Source: Mucidula mucida (taxonomy: Eukaryota > Basidiomycota > Agaricomycetes > Agaricales > Physalacriaceae). Taken from it: DNA of 64,000 bases. A program made the position numbers and the translations under genes. The stretch is from positions 1 to 64,000 of the forward strand of contig JADNYV010000093.1 of assembly GCA_015501055.1 (NCBI GenBank), written 5' to 3'. Every line of letters begins with the position of its first letter. Position 1 is the stretch's first letter. Positions 23,001-33,336 of this stretch are shown piece after piece. The notes beneath the pieces were generated by a model. That model saw only the letters and a list, made by a program, of their open reading frames with translations, was not told the origin of the DNA and did not search any database.

Positions 23001-23754
23001 CGTTCTTCGCAGATATGGGCAGACATCCCTACAAAGGCACCGCTCCGAAAACGGCATCGAGAAATGAGACTGCGCAGGAGTTTGCCGACGGCATGAGGAA
23101 GACATGGGACAAAGTGGGGTCAGCATTGAAGATGGCAAAAGAAGACATGAAATGGTTTTATGACAGGAAGCGGACAGAGGCAGTAGAGTACAAGGAAGGC
23201 GACAAAGTATGGCTGGAGGGGACGAATCTCAGCACGGACCGACCAATGCAGAAGCTCGATGACAAACACTTCGGGCCGTTCAAAGTGATCAAGAAAGTCG
23301 GAACGAGCTCTTACAAGCTCCAGATTCCTCACACGTGGAAAACCATCCATCCCGTGTTCAATGAGGCCCTGTTGACGCCTTACCACGAGCCGCAATTTCC
23401 GACGCAACCCCGAGACACGCGTCCACCACCTGTGCTGGAAGGAGCCGAACCGGAATGGGAGGTCGAGAAAGTGGTTAATTCCCGGAAGTACCGCGGGGGT
23501 TTTCAATACAAGGTTCACTGGAAGGGTTATGGCACACACGAGCAGACACCAACAAAGCTATCCGCAATTTTCACCAACAAAACCCGAACAAGCCAAAGCC
23601 ACCTGCGCTTGCTCGAATTGAAGTCCCTATGTTGCAGTTTCCATCCCATTTATTCCGACCCATGCCACCGCCCGATACCAAACCCCTTGATGTCATGCTA
23701 CCCTCTGCAGCCCTCATGGAGCAACTCTGGCGCAGAATGGAACTTGCGCCTTAA
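20019..23754 (+). pseudogene. G1 pol: protease, reverse transcriptase, RNase H, integrase, damaged chromodomain
   Basis: The first open stretch (20019-21725, 568 codons) holds the aspartic protease DSG (LLDSGATGSCVN) and a reverse transcriptase with VIVYLDDILIF. It lacks ~44 residues after the protease motif compared with G3/G2 (EFATKIKLAV junction). TGA at 21726 replaces the CGA seen in G3. The RNase H part (YEIYDKEMMAI, FTDHQNLQYF) runs to ~22310, where a frameshift occurs. Integrase (YWWPGI, CQKC, GTDMIGALPE, YHPEANGQTERLNQ) and the first strands of a chromodomain (EVEKVVNSRKYRGGFQYKV) follow. About 29 bp then are missing compared with G3, destroying the chromodomain end. Confidence 0.9.
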
Positions 23755-23765
23755 GGAGGGGGTGA

Positions 23766-24293
23766 TGTTATGAATCGCCATATTTTCACATTCTCAATCT
23801 TATTATATCTTATTGGGGGGCTTGTCTTATCAACCAACGGACTGTTTCATCTTCTGTTTCGTCACTGATCATACTCCTTTTCATTACTGAAGCCGTACTC
23901 ATGTCAGACACACGCCCAACACATGGATGACATCATACATGCCGATACCTCATGGACTCCCTATTGTATACACACCGCCGACACTCGTAGCACACATGGT
24001 CGTTTCAGTATTATTACTTACATGCAGTTACCACTCGTATTTAATGGTTTCACGGACTAGTAGCATACAACACTGGGTCAAGGGCGTGGAGCATCCCTAG
24101 TGGAAACGTGTATGGACAAGGAGCTTCAAACACAGACTTACTAGTATATAAGCAGTAGTGTAGTATCATTGTACTTTAGTTCCGATCTCGTTTATACACC
24201 TGGACTAGCCTAGTCTTACAAACACGAACGCTTTCTCTTTTAGTTCTTGCTGTGGTACCTGGTTGAGTCTCGTGGCTTAGTCAGTCGCTAACA
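23766..24293 (+). repeat. G1 3' LTR
   Basis: 528 bp, more similar to the G2 3' LTR than to the G1 5' LTR. It is preceded by the polypurine tract. Confidence 0.93.
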
Positions 24294-24446
24294 CATTGCT
24301 TGTTGCATGATCTGGGCCCAAGCGACAACATCAAGCTTGACTGAGTCCTGCAACATTTCTTGTCGCAGAAGCTGTACAGCACGTTCCGGATACCCAAGTT
24401 CCAAAACAAAAGGCAAGACATCTGTCTCTGTACATGCCAGCGGAGT
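24294..24446 (-). pseudogene. DUF6535-family paralogue, upstream remnant
   Basis: Minus-strand frame with LELGYPERAVQLLRQEMLQD and LDVVAWAQIMQQAM. It aligns with LLSGYHRTRITEFLRRELLQ and LDVAAWTRILQNAM of the intact paralogue. It joins directly to 17937 when G1 is removed. Homology ends near 24446, so the N-terminal two thirds of the upstream half was lost independently of G1. Confidence 0.75.
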
Positions 24447-24866
24447 AAAGACAACTATAACCACATCCACAGCAGCTCATAACGCGCACACCCACACCCG
24501 GGGGTGCACACCCACACTTGGGCATGCACATCACCTTTTAGACGGCATATCAAGAGTTCCAATACCTCAGCCGGATGTGCCACATGGTGTACATGGCATC
24601 TGGTGTGATGCCACCGCCTTTGGAGTAGTGCTAGAAACAATTAGTAAAAGCACATTGAGAAAGTAGCACATAGAACGTAGATATAGAACACGTTGATTTA
24701 AACATACCTCCTGTCACAAAATGACGCACATGAACCTGCACTTGACGCGGATGTGCAGTTTCAGGCTCACTGTGAATTGAATGACATACTCCCTATTAAA
24801 TCATTGTACAAAACTAAACTTCCATTAAACTTGTCTAGTAGGAAAAATGTCCAGTTCCTCGTCAAA
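24447..24866. other. No gene; short CA-rich imperfect repeat
   Basis: Around 24486-24530 the unit CACACCC(A)CAC is repeated imperfectly. The remainder shows no supported feature. Confidence 0.4.
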
Positions 24867-25392
24867 TTAGGCATAGCCCACGGTTTGGCAACTACAACGC
24901 TTCGGATTTGACTGCTCGCCTACGCTGACTGGAGGCTGAGTCCCTCCCAACAATACCGGTTTGGATCTGTTGGATTGCTGTAGACCAGTCACCCCCTCAT
25001 TAGGAGGAACAGTACTTGGATATGTTGTTGCTACTCTGAAAACACATAATGAAATTTGGCTTACAAAAGACAACGGACAGCACTTACTGCATCGCTTGAA
25101 CCACATCCCCACCCTTGTGGACATGACAAACCTGCGTTGAACGCTTTTTTCGCTTCTGGCTTGATATCCTCCCTCCAAGGTATGTTGCGATTAGGAGAGT
25201 GATAATCACTTGTTGGGGCTTGTGGGGTGGCGTCTTGACTCGGGGTGTACGCAGGATTGTGGGGTTTTCGTTTCGGCTGGCGGAGAGGCGTACGAGGAGC
25301 GGGCTCGCGCTGCTTACCTTGACGTAGGCGCTTTTACGAGCCATCGGGACGCGGCGCCCGCGCCAGGTGGATGTGGCTACTTCATACTCCAT
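24867..25392 (-). CDS. Hypothetical protein, two exons (157 aa)
   Basis: Exon 1 is 25392-25088 and exon 2 is 25035-24867. The 52-bp intron has a GTAAGT donor and TTTTCAG acceptor and joins two otherwise unrelated frames in phase, which is the main evidence that this is a gene. The product is basic at its N terminus (RGRRVPMARKS), has SSQKRKKRS in the middle, and ends in a CSC-containing tail with no recognisable domain. Its first exon lies immediately upstream of, and divergent from, the copy 2 gene. It could be a remnant of a larger gene. Confidence 0.45.
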
Positions 25393-25744
25393 TCAAGCGC
25401 TTTATACAGAGACAGTCACAACAATGCTTGGACAATTCCGGCAGCAAACAATGGAGACGCCAACCCATGTCTATAATTCGGCAGCAGTAGACGGACATAT
25501 TACCCTGTGCAGTGTCAGATTATAGCAATGGCAGGTTCGCTATCTGGACAATGAAATGTCAATGGATTGCGACTGAGCACCGGAAGGGGAAAAACTTGGC
25601 TGACGCCAAATACGATCAAACATCACATGACCGCTCCTTTGTCCTCAATTCGCCGCTCGCTGCCTCTTCTTTCCTCCAACCATCACTGAGCACGCTACCT
25701 TAATCACCGCCATCATCATGCTGCTGCTGCCACAGAACATCAGT
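25393..25744 (+). other. Upstream region shared with copy 1
   Basis: This resembles 13670-13930, including CGCCAACCCA and ATAGCAATGGCAGGTT-like stretches. It is probably the duplicated promoter and 5' region of the unknown gene family. Confidence 0.45.
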
Positions 25745-26809
25745 ATGCGAGCATCGTTTGCTTCACCCAAAGACTTGGCTCTACTGCCATCCAAAGACCT
25801 CTTCGTCAGTCAGGACAGGCACGCTCATTTATTTATTCACTGACGGTCTCTACAGCTCGATAACTACGAATACTGCTTGGGCTTAAAGCGAGGCGAGCTG
25901 AACCCTTACTTAAAAGGATCAGCCAATCACGTCCGTGGTCAGTTTCTACGCCCTCATTTTTACTGCCACGCATGACAACAGTTCAACCCTCTCTGAGGGC
26001 AGCTTTAAAGGCCGGAAGAATCATTCTTCTCCCATCCGAGGAAATCATAACAGCTCTCGCGGAGCTTCAAGCATCCAATGGACGTTCGCGACTTGAGGAT
26101 CGCGAAAGGTTTTTCACGGTCGGTGCATTGCTCTATCTCATTCGTTGTACTATCTCTTAGGTTTTATCCAGAACATGCCGTTTGGTGTCTACCAATACCG
26201 CGTTATCACCCTCGCCAGTCGAATGTCGCTCTTCAGTCGCGACCCCTCTACAAAAAAGATCTCCCCCCTTAGCAAAAGGTCGCCTCCCATCATATCTTGC
26301 AATCTTCATCCATTCTTCGTCATCGCCCATGCCTCTGACGCTATCGGGGATTATCGTGAAACCACGGATCCCAAACTTTACGGAACACTCGCCAGCATCT
26401 CGATAGCATGGGCACCTCAACCATACCTCGAATTCTACGCCGGCAGCTACGAGGGTGAATTTGGTCGCCCTGGTTCCCTCCGAAATCTTCGTCGGAAATA
26501 CCCTCCCATTTCGTCTCCTCCATCGCTTGCGGACTCTGCCTTGACCTTGTCCTGCGAATTTGAACGCGCTTCAAAGAGATCTCGCTCATCCTCGCGGAGC
26601 CAGAGGGCATCGATATACGCGATTGGGTGGCGCGATGCAACAGCACAGCATTCGAAACACCAGAGGATAATGCAGCCGAGGTTGGGGGCTACGCCTTCGA
26701 GGTGGCGCGGTCCATAGAGGACGTGGTGAACGTAAATCGGGGCGCTAAAGAGACCCCAAAAGCCTCGCAGAAACGCATTCCTACGCGAAAACGGGTGAAA
26801 CTCTTTTAG
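25745..26809 (+). pseudogene. Unknown spliced gene family, copy 2 (best preserved, C-terminal frameshift)
   Basis: ATG at 25745 opens MRASFASPKDLALLPSKDLF. A 51-bp intron (GTCAGT...CTACAG, 25805-25855) leads to LDNYEYCLGLKRGELNPYLK, and a second (25938-25981) to QPSLRAALKAGRIILLPSEE. The junction before NMPFGVYQYRVITLASRMSL is unclear. The central block CNLHPFFVIAHASDAIGDY and SISIAWAPQPYLEFYAGSY is clear. Near 26595, 4 bp are missing relative to copy 1, so the tail EPEGIDIRDWVARCNSTAF ends up in another frame. I do not recognise the family; it has no obvious membrane segment or catalytic motif. Confidence 0.55.
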
Positions 26810-27019
26810 CGAGGGACACGTTGAATGGACTGTCGTCGGCCTCCCTAGATCTTGAAAGACTGCTCCGCTTCTAGGCGGAGTCACACCGGATATGAGCGCC
26901 TCCCGCGCTGGAAACACGTCGTGGATAGCTGATTTCTCGCCTTGCGGAGCAGTCTGCCTACGGTCGATGAAATGCTAGCGTAAATTACCTATATACAATG
27001 GGGCGCGGTGGTGAAGTAT
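26810..27019. other. Intergenic, no feature seen
   Basis: Short spacer between convergent genes. Confidence 0.4.
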
Positions 27020-27608
27020 CTATCCTTCAGGTAGACCGTAGCTAGTTCGTGTTGGTTGAGTAGGTTCTGGACGTAACACTGCCACTTCTGCGATTGCCGC
27101 ATTGTGACAACTTTCAAGGCTATTCTGGAGCCCCTCCTTTGTATGTTTGTAATTCTTGTGATACCACCCCGCCTGTACTCTGACCCTCTCGTCTGGGTGC
27201 AACGCGTGCTTTGCCAACTGTTTCTTTATATCGGCGTCTGACCTGAAGTAGAAAAGTTGTGATGAGGTATGTTAGGTCTAGTAAAGGGTTGCATACATAC
27301 AAAACAGCCTGATCATCGAGAATAGACTTTATTAGATTTCGCGTCGACTTCGAAGGCTTGGGCGTGACTGTGCACGCAAAATGTCTCAAAAATGCGTAGC
27401 AATATTTGAGCCTCTTAGCATTGTCCTCCAGCTCCCATGCATCGTGATCTATCTGCCATGCAGCTAGTGCATCCTCGAATAACTGCATTCTTGCTTGTAA
27501 CTCCCTCCATCTCTGCTCTTGGCTAGTTCGAGTCGCACCGGATGATACACCGACAGCTGATGGGGTATAATGCAAGAAGCCGTCTGAAGGATGATTCGCG
27601 GAAGACAT
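27020..27608 (-). CDS. Hypothetical protein, two exons (176 aa)
   Basis: ATG at 27608. Exon 1 is 27608-27301 and exon 2 is 27242-27020. The 58-bp intron (GTATGT...CTTCAG) joins ILDDQAVL to SDADIKKQLAKHALHPDER in frame. The protein is helical-looking: a Gln/Arg-rich stretch (SQEQRWRELQARMQLFED), a Trp-containing helix, then KHALHPDERVRVQAGWYHK and HNAAIAEVAVL. No domain recognised. Frame continuity across a standard intron supports a real, possibly expressed gene, and no lesions are visible. It lies just downstream of the DUF6535 gene on the same strand. Confidence 0.6.
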
Positions 27609-28053
27609 AATCCGTCCAGCGGAGAGTGCTCAGTAGTTTTGGCAGCATCATGACGCCAAAGCTCCATATAAGAGTGCTAGACAAACAATAAGTCATAATC
27701 CCTTGTCCTCGCTTGTTCACGAAAGACAATGAAGAACAACACACTGATGTGCAGGTCATAATGTATTGTAGTAGCAGTGATGAGTCTCATGTCTCGGACT
27801 AGCCCCAAGAATCTTCCCGACTGAGTTCTGGAGGGGAGGCGAAATGTGGCGCAATAATTCGTTCTTGAATCCGATACCTGCGCTCGTCAGCGACCATCGT
27901 TCCATTGGAGCACTATAGAGAGTCCCGTACAACCCCAGACAAATGCTAGTGGTCGCATAATGGGCCGAAAGTGTGGTGTTACGGCCTGTGCATCAGAGAC
28001 CAGAGTGTATATATAATGAGCAAATTTACAGTTTGGTACAGGTTACTATGGTG
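27609..28053. other. Intergenic, no feature seen
   Basis: No frame with motif or splice support. Confidence 0.4.
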
Positions 28054-31000
28054 TCACAGTGCTACAGGCTTACTCCTTCCCCTTTCGAAGTGCAGGCCTT
28101 TCAACAAAGTCACGACACTGTAGCGTTTTCCGGGGGATACACGACTGGAAGCAATTCGGATAAAGGATTCGCCGTACAAGCAAGCTACGACAAGGATGTA
28201 AATAGAGATCTTTGTAACCAGAAGACGTAAACAAACCGAAATCAAGTGAGGATATCTTTCCCGAGAGGCTCCCGTAAGTTTCAAGAATTCGGTAAACAGC
28301 CTCCGGAAGGGATCATACACCAACGTGTTTGTCGTGGGCTCGTATGGATGGTGAGGTCGGTCCTGCAGCTGGTGTGCATAGAAGGCTGCCGTCCGTGGAT
28401 TATTAAGGAATTTGCGCATCTCGATGAGACACGACATCCACAGCTGCTCAGAGATCAGCGGGTACAGGTAGCCAAGGTCCTTACGCGTTTCAACGTCCGC
28501 GAGAACAAGAAGCTTACAGAGGATAAGCAGAGTCCTGGGCTGACGAACGTACTTCAGTGTCCCTACGGCAATAGGCCCGCGTGCCTCCTGCGCAAGTATC
28601 ACTGATATACCACGGACGAAAACGGCGGCGGCAAAGTAATGAGCGGTCTGAGTCTGAGGTTCACAGATGAAGACGTCGTTTTCGAACCATTTGTCGGATA
28701 TGTCTTTCAGCCAGTCTCGTCTACACAACTCGGGATACAATTTCGACAGCAGGACTGTACACTGGGTACGCACGGCCACCTCAAGAGTATCTGCGATCAA
28801 CTGGGCGTCCTCAATAAAGTCCACGGGCCCGACAAAGATAGCCTGAATGATAGTCGTGGCGCGTTCATCTGTGATCCAAGCAGCGTAATCTCCTCGCAGG
28901 TCGTAGTTTAAGATCAAGATTCGAAAAAGGACTTGCAGAACCTGCTTTTTGTCTTGCGAGCAGAGTGTATCGGCCTGGAATGTTTCATCCACTACTCTCA
29001 CCACAGAAAGAAAGGTGGCACGGAGAATATCGGGATGGTAAAGGTGTGGAGTGTCTTGTCGGGGAGTGATTCCGATACTTTCTTGAACACATTCAACGAC
29101 TTGAGCAAACAATGTTATCTCGTCCTCGTCATCAGTCAAGCTAGTACGCTGAATTGATGAGGACTGCAACATGGCGAGGCGCAGGCGAATATCACTTGGA
29201 ATGGTGTCGTAGTACTTGCCAGTACACAATGAAGGGAATGCGAGCGTATAAACAATGTGGGAAAATGACGGGATCAGGAAATGCCCTAACGCCTTCCTGA
29301 GCGTTATAGGTTCAACCGTAGTGCTCGCCAGAAGAGGATCAAGTACGACGGTGAGATTTAAGAATCGGAGAGGAGTGGGATTGACTATGCACCTCACGGA
29401 GTAGACTTCACCCACGGATCCCCGCCGCTGTGCGCAATCCGGGCAAGTATGCGCTTGGAGGAAACAGGTCAAGAACTCCTGCCAAACAGGAGACGTCTCT
29501 GAGCCGATATCAAGCCAATCTGCACCGGCTCTCATGGCATTCTGCAGTATGCGAGTCCAAGCCGCCACATCAAGTAGCGCCGATGGCTGTAAGAGCTCTC
29601 GGCGCAGAAATTCGGTGATGCGCGTGCGATGATATCCGCTTAAAAGACAAGGCAGATAATCCTCAAGGAAATCCTGCACTGATGGAGCGCTCATGAATAT
29701 GGCCGTCGGGCAAAGAAGAATGCGAGTTCTCGTTAGGCGCTCGTAAGCTAAGCGCTGATCGACAGTGGAATACTCCGGAGCCGCGAGAGCACTATTGAGG
29801 AAATCCTCGACCGTCTTCTGACCGACAAGCTGCTTGATGATTGAAACGCTCTGCAATGGTGCATTACTGAGAGCGTGCAACACGACCCGATGAACCGATG
29901 AGTTGGATGTGCCAGTCAAAAGCCATGACGCAGCCTTGGCTTCGAGAACAGTTACATTTGTCTTGACAAGAGCTTTCTCCGCCTCTCTAAGGGATGACGG
30001 ATAGGAAGAGGGTGATGAGGTAGAGCAACTCTCGCAGTAATCATGCTCGCTATGCGCATGCAAGACAGGGTCATGGGGTGTGTTGACGCGCAAAGCCTGC
30101 ATCAAGCGTGCAAGGCGGTGGCGGCATGTCTTCTTGAAATGAAATCGCCGAACATGATAGACAAGGCGGTATGCGTAGTGCGTCAACGGAGTGACGTACG
30201 GGCAGGACGCTTTGAAGACGGGGAGCAGATTAGATGCCACGTATGCGCATAAGGCAATGAACGCCATTACGCTGACGACTCCCATTATAGGATTGCTGAG
30301 TGAGCGCAGGAATATGATGAGACCGGCTAAGAAGACGCCCAGTGCGACATGCATCATGACGGGAAGCAGCCCAATGATGACCGGCACATTCCAGGCCTCG
30401 AGGTTGTCTGTTCTGGCTTGGCGAAGCTGTGTGCGTTCGCGGGGTCCACCCGTCTGAGAGAAAGACATATACTGGTGGATCCATTGCTTTGTCAACACGG
30501 CAATGAGAGCGGTCGTCAGACTGAGAGTCAAACTAGTAAACCAAAGACCATTGACGCATACGGCGGTAAGTGACGGGTCAGAGGTCGAGTTTGGAGCGAG
30601 TTCAGAGCGGGGAATGGTTGATAGGGATATGTTCGCGTCTTTGGCGCGCTGGAGATTGATAGATTCGTACGTGAGGTATGAAGTAACCTCGGAGTGGTCG
30701 ACGAGTAGGCTTTGATAGGTCTGAGATACAAAGGAGGAGACGACAGCAGAGAACAATCCGGCCTACGGACGCGTGTTAGCGAGACATAAAAGTATGCAAT
30801 GAAGGACGTACAAAAACAAGCAAAACATCAAGGGCATCCGTCCAGTCGGCGACTTGATTCGCGTCCACCTTGATGCTCTCCTCAACATAAGTCTTCCAAA
30901 TCCTGCCTCCGTCGCCCATCTCCTTGTACGGCTCAGCCTCGGGGTACTTCTGCTCGTAGTCAAAGGGGTCAAGCGCTGTAACGCACAATATCAGCCAGTG

Positions 31001-31289
31001 ATCAGGAGGTGAGAGGGAACGATCAACCTTTCTGAGATCGCACGCCAGGAAGCGTGATGCCGAATACTGTGCGTCTTCGTCGCCCAGAGTGCTCGGGACA
31101 GGGCATGAACCCTTCTGAGACGTTCTTCCCGAGAACGACACAGCAGTCAGCACTACTAACATCGGGCTGGGTGAGAGGACTGGTCGGGGCGGAGCCCGCA
31201 AAAAGGGTGTTTGCAGGTGAGGGTGGAGGGATTGACCCCAATCCTGCAGTCATCGAGCGTGGCGCACCGTTATCGCTGGACGTGGCCAT
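28054..31289 (-). CDS. DUF6535-domain membrane protein, three exons (~1044 aa)
   Basis: ATG at 31289. Exons are 31289-31028, 30975-30812 and 30762-28054, with introns of 52 bp (GTTGAT...TACAG) and 49 bp (GTACGT...CGTAG), all in phase. The N terminus is disordered. DPFDYEQKYPEAEPYKEMGD then leads into the DUF6535 region with about four hydrophobic segments: ALDVLLVFAGLFSAVVSSF, VNGLWFTSLTLSLTTALIAV, VPVIIGLLPVMMHVALGVFL and VVSVMAFIALCAYVASNLL. A long soluble helical C-terminal region follows, with a further hydrophobic stretch ISIYILVVACLYG near the end. DUF6535 proteins are a mushroom-expanded family of unknown function. A split paralogue lies at 16612-24446. No lesions seen. Confidence 0.85.
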
Positions 31290-32345
31290 GTGCAGAGAAA
31301 AAATCAGAGAAGCAAGCGAGGTGCTGATCGAGTGATTCGTTTAAGTATATCCGTCAGTCCATCTACCGGAGGTACCTGAGTTTACGAGCAGACATCATAA
31401 TCAAGACAAACAGCAGCTGATAGTGGAAGAAGAACACGTACAACGCACTCCATAAGCGGTGTCGCGAGAATACAAGGGAAACAATCCATTGTTCGTTTTT
31501 AGAAGGCCCTTTTCCCGCGAGACGACCAGCGAAACGCGCATATAGAGAAGATCATCGCTTCAAGCATCCACAAATCGTATGCGGCGGTGCTTGAGGCACT
31601 GTAGCGCCGTGAAAAACACCGTGATGGTATGGAACCACGTACACAATGCGCGTACAGGTGATGCTGTCAAAATTGCCATCAGTACGGAATTTTTGCCTCT
31701 GTGGTCAGGCGGTGTATGAGCACTGTTGAGTAACCCAAAACTATCAACGTCGCCAGTGCGCTTGTACTCCCCCGACGGAAAATGCGGAGAAACTTTGGGA
31801 AATAGTGACACGTGAGGGCGACCCTAACCATAGCCATGATGATATTGACACTACTAGCACCGCGGGTATTCTCTCGGTCTACCCACTTACTTCTGACGGT
31901 ATCCCCTCCTTGGGAATACTACAACGCAGCAGTAACAATGACACGTCACCCAAGGCCATCCGTGTGGGGGATTTACATTGGGCCACCAAAATGAGCTCCC
32001 AGAGGCTACGAGACGGCTTCGTTCTTCCAGTAGGAACCGCACCATGGAAGTACATCGACCATCGCTGCTATTCGTCTCGCCATGGCGAATGAGGGTCCCA
32101 TGTTCATGTTCAAGGGCTGCTTGCCTGCGTGGACAAGGTTTTCACGATGAGTCCGAGCTTTATGATCCCTCACCCGCGGTTTGACAGGGCATCGATCAAG
32201 TCTACAAAAGAAGCCAAGGTGACACGAGGATTGATCATATCGAGCCCACTTGTCCTATCGGATTGAATGGTGCCTTCGCTTGGAGCTAGAGAGTACTTTT
32301 TAAGTGGGTGTACGTCCTCGGTTTACTAGATGAAAGACCCAGAAG
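31290..32345. other. No convincing gene
   Basis: Short frames only. The promoter of the DUF6535 gene must lie at its left end. A copy of the CTTGTCCTATCGGA-type repeat is present at 32246-32305. Confidence 0.4.
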
Positions 32346-32604
32346 ATCATTGTGATGCCGGCCGGATGACGTTCCAAGGGAGTGGCGGCTTTGTCGCTTC
32401 TGTGAGGAGGAGGTTGAAACCGTGGAGCACATCGCTTTTGGATGTGAGTGTGATGATAGGTTGATGGTCTTGAGGGAGAAGTTGTTGGAGGACGTTTGGG
32501 CCTTCCATCCCACTCTGCGAGAGCAAATCCGCCGTCTCGGTGTCATGGATGGTGACCTACTCGTAACCAAATGCAATACACCCAGCACGGGCGCTGGCAC
32601 GTGA
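32346..32604 (+). pseudogene. LINE reverse transcriptase, C-terminal zinc-binding remnant
   Basis: The plus-strand frame CRPDDVPREWRLCRFCEEEV followed by ETVEHIAFGC gives a CxxC...HxxxxC signature, as in the zf-RVT region of non-LTR retrotransposons. A stop lies just upstream, and no reverse transcriptase core is present. This is a 3'-terminal scrap of an element, possibly of the same broad type as the endonuclease remnant at 1-940. Confidence 0.55.
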
Positions 32605-32794
32605 CCCGGCCACTGCCGCGCGAGGGTTCGAACCCGGCCACATTTATTTGCGAAGTTTTTTGTATCGTCTCTACCGTTGATATAGTACATTTCCCGAAGG
32701 AAGAATGAGTTCAAATAACATTGTTTTGAGTACTAGAAGCTTCTGCAAGTGCTCCAACACATATGGCACTGGTTTTGTGGCTGTGCACACCGAC

Positions 32795-33325
32795 TGTTAG
32801 TGACTGACTATAGCCACCGAGACTAAACCAGGTACCACAGCAAGAACTAAGGAAGAAAGTGTTTGCATTCGTAAGACTAGGCTAGGCCAGGTGTATAAAC
32901 GAGATCGGAACTAAAGTACAATGATACTACACTACTACTTATATACTAGTAAGTCTGTGTTTGAGACTCCTTGTCCATATGTGTTTCCACCAGGGATAAC
33001 TCCACGCCCTTGACCCAGTGTTGTATGCTACTAGTCCGTGAAACCATTAAATACAAGTGGTAACTGCATGTAAGTAATAATACTGAAACAACCATGTGTG
33101 CTACGAGTGTCGGTGGTGTGTATACAATAGGAAGTCCATGAGGTATCGGCATGTATGATGTCATCCATGTGTTGGGCGTGTGTCCGACATGAGTACGGCT
33201 TCAGTAATGAAAAGGAGTATGATCAGTGACGAAACAGAAGATGAAACAGTCCGTTGGTTGATAAGACAAGCCCCTCAATAAGATATAATAAGATTGAGAA
33301 TGTGAAAATATGGCGATTCATAACA
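32795..33325 (-). repeat. G2 3' LTR
   Basis: 531 bp, full length, TGTTA...TAACA. The flanking CCGAC at 32790-32794 has no partner, because the other end of G2 is rearranged. Confidence 0.92.
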
Positions 33326-33336
33326 TCACCCCCTCC

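Larger units (their letters stand above)
17943..24293 (+). mobile_element. Ty3/gypsy chromovirus G1, full length with two LTRs, defective
   Basis: This 6,351-bp element has LTRs at 17943-18471 and 23766-24293 (TGTTA...TAACA ends), a CATTG target duplication, a self-complementary primer site, a gag-pol interior and a purine-rich tract (AAGGAGGGGGTGA) before the 3' LTR. The LTRs differ at roughly 15-20 positions by eye, mostly transitions, so the insertion is not recent. The element interrupts a DUF6535 paralogue in antisense orientation. It is disabled by stops, a frameshift, a deletion in the protease region and a deletion in the chromodomain. Confidence 0.93.

Noticed and set aside
24480..24530. 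CACACCC-type tandem repeat considered as a telomere-like or CRISPR-like array
   Set aside because: Too short and imperfect, no spacers and no known telomeric unit; a simple-sequence patch.
31560..32092. Overlapping 80-95-codon frames on both strands upstream of the DUF6535 gene
   Set aside because: No splice support, motifs or repeat homology; likely chance frames.
32600..32645. GGTTCGAACCC, a perfect tRNA B-box-like sequence
   Set aside because: The upstream sequence does not fold into a tRNA: no acceptor stem or anticodon arm at the right spacing. It might be a tRNA-derived scrap but cannot be supported.
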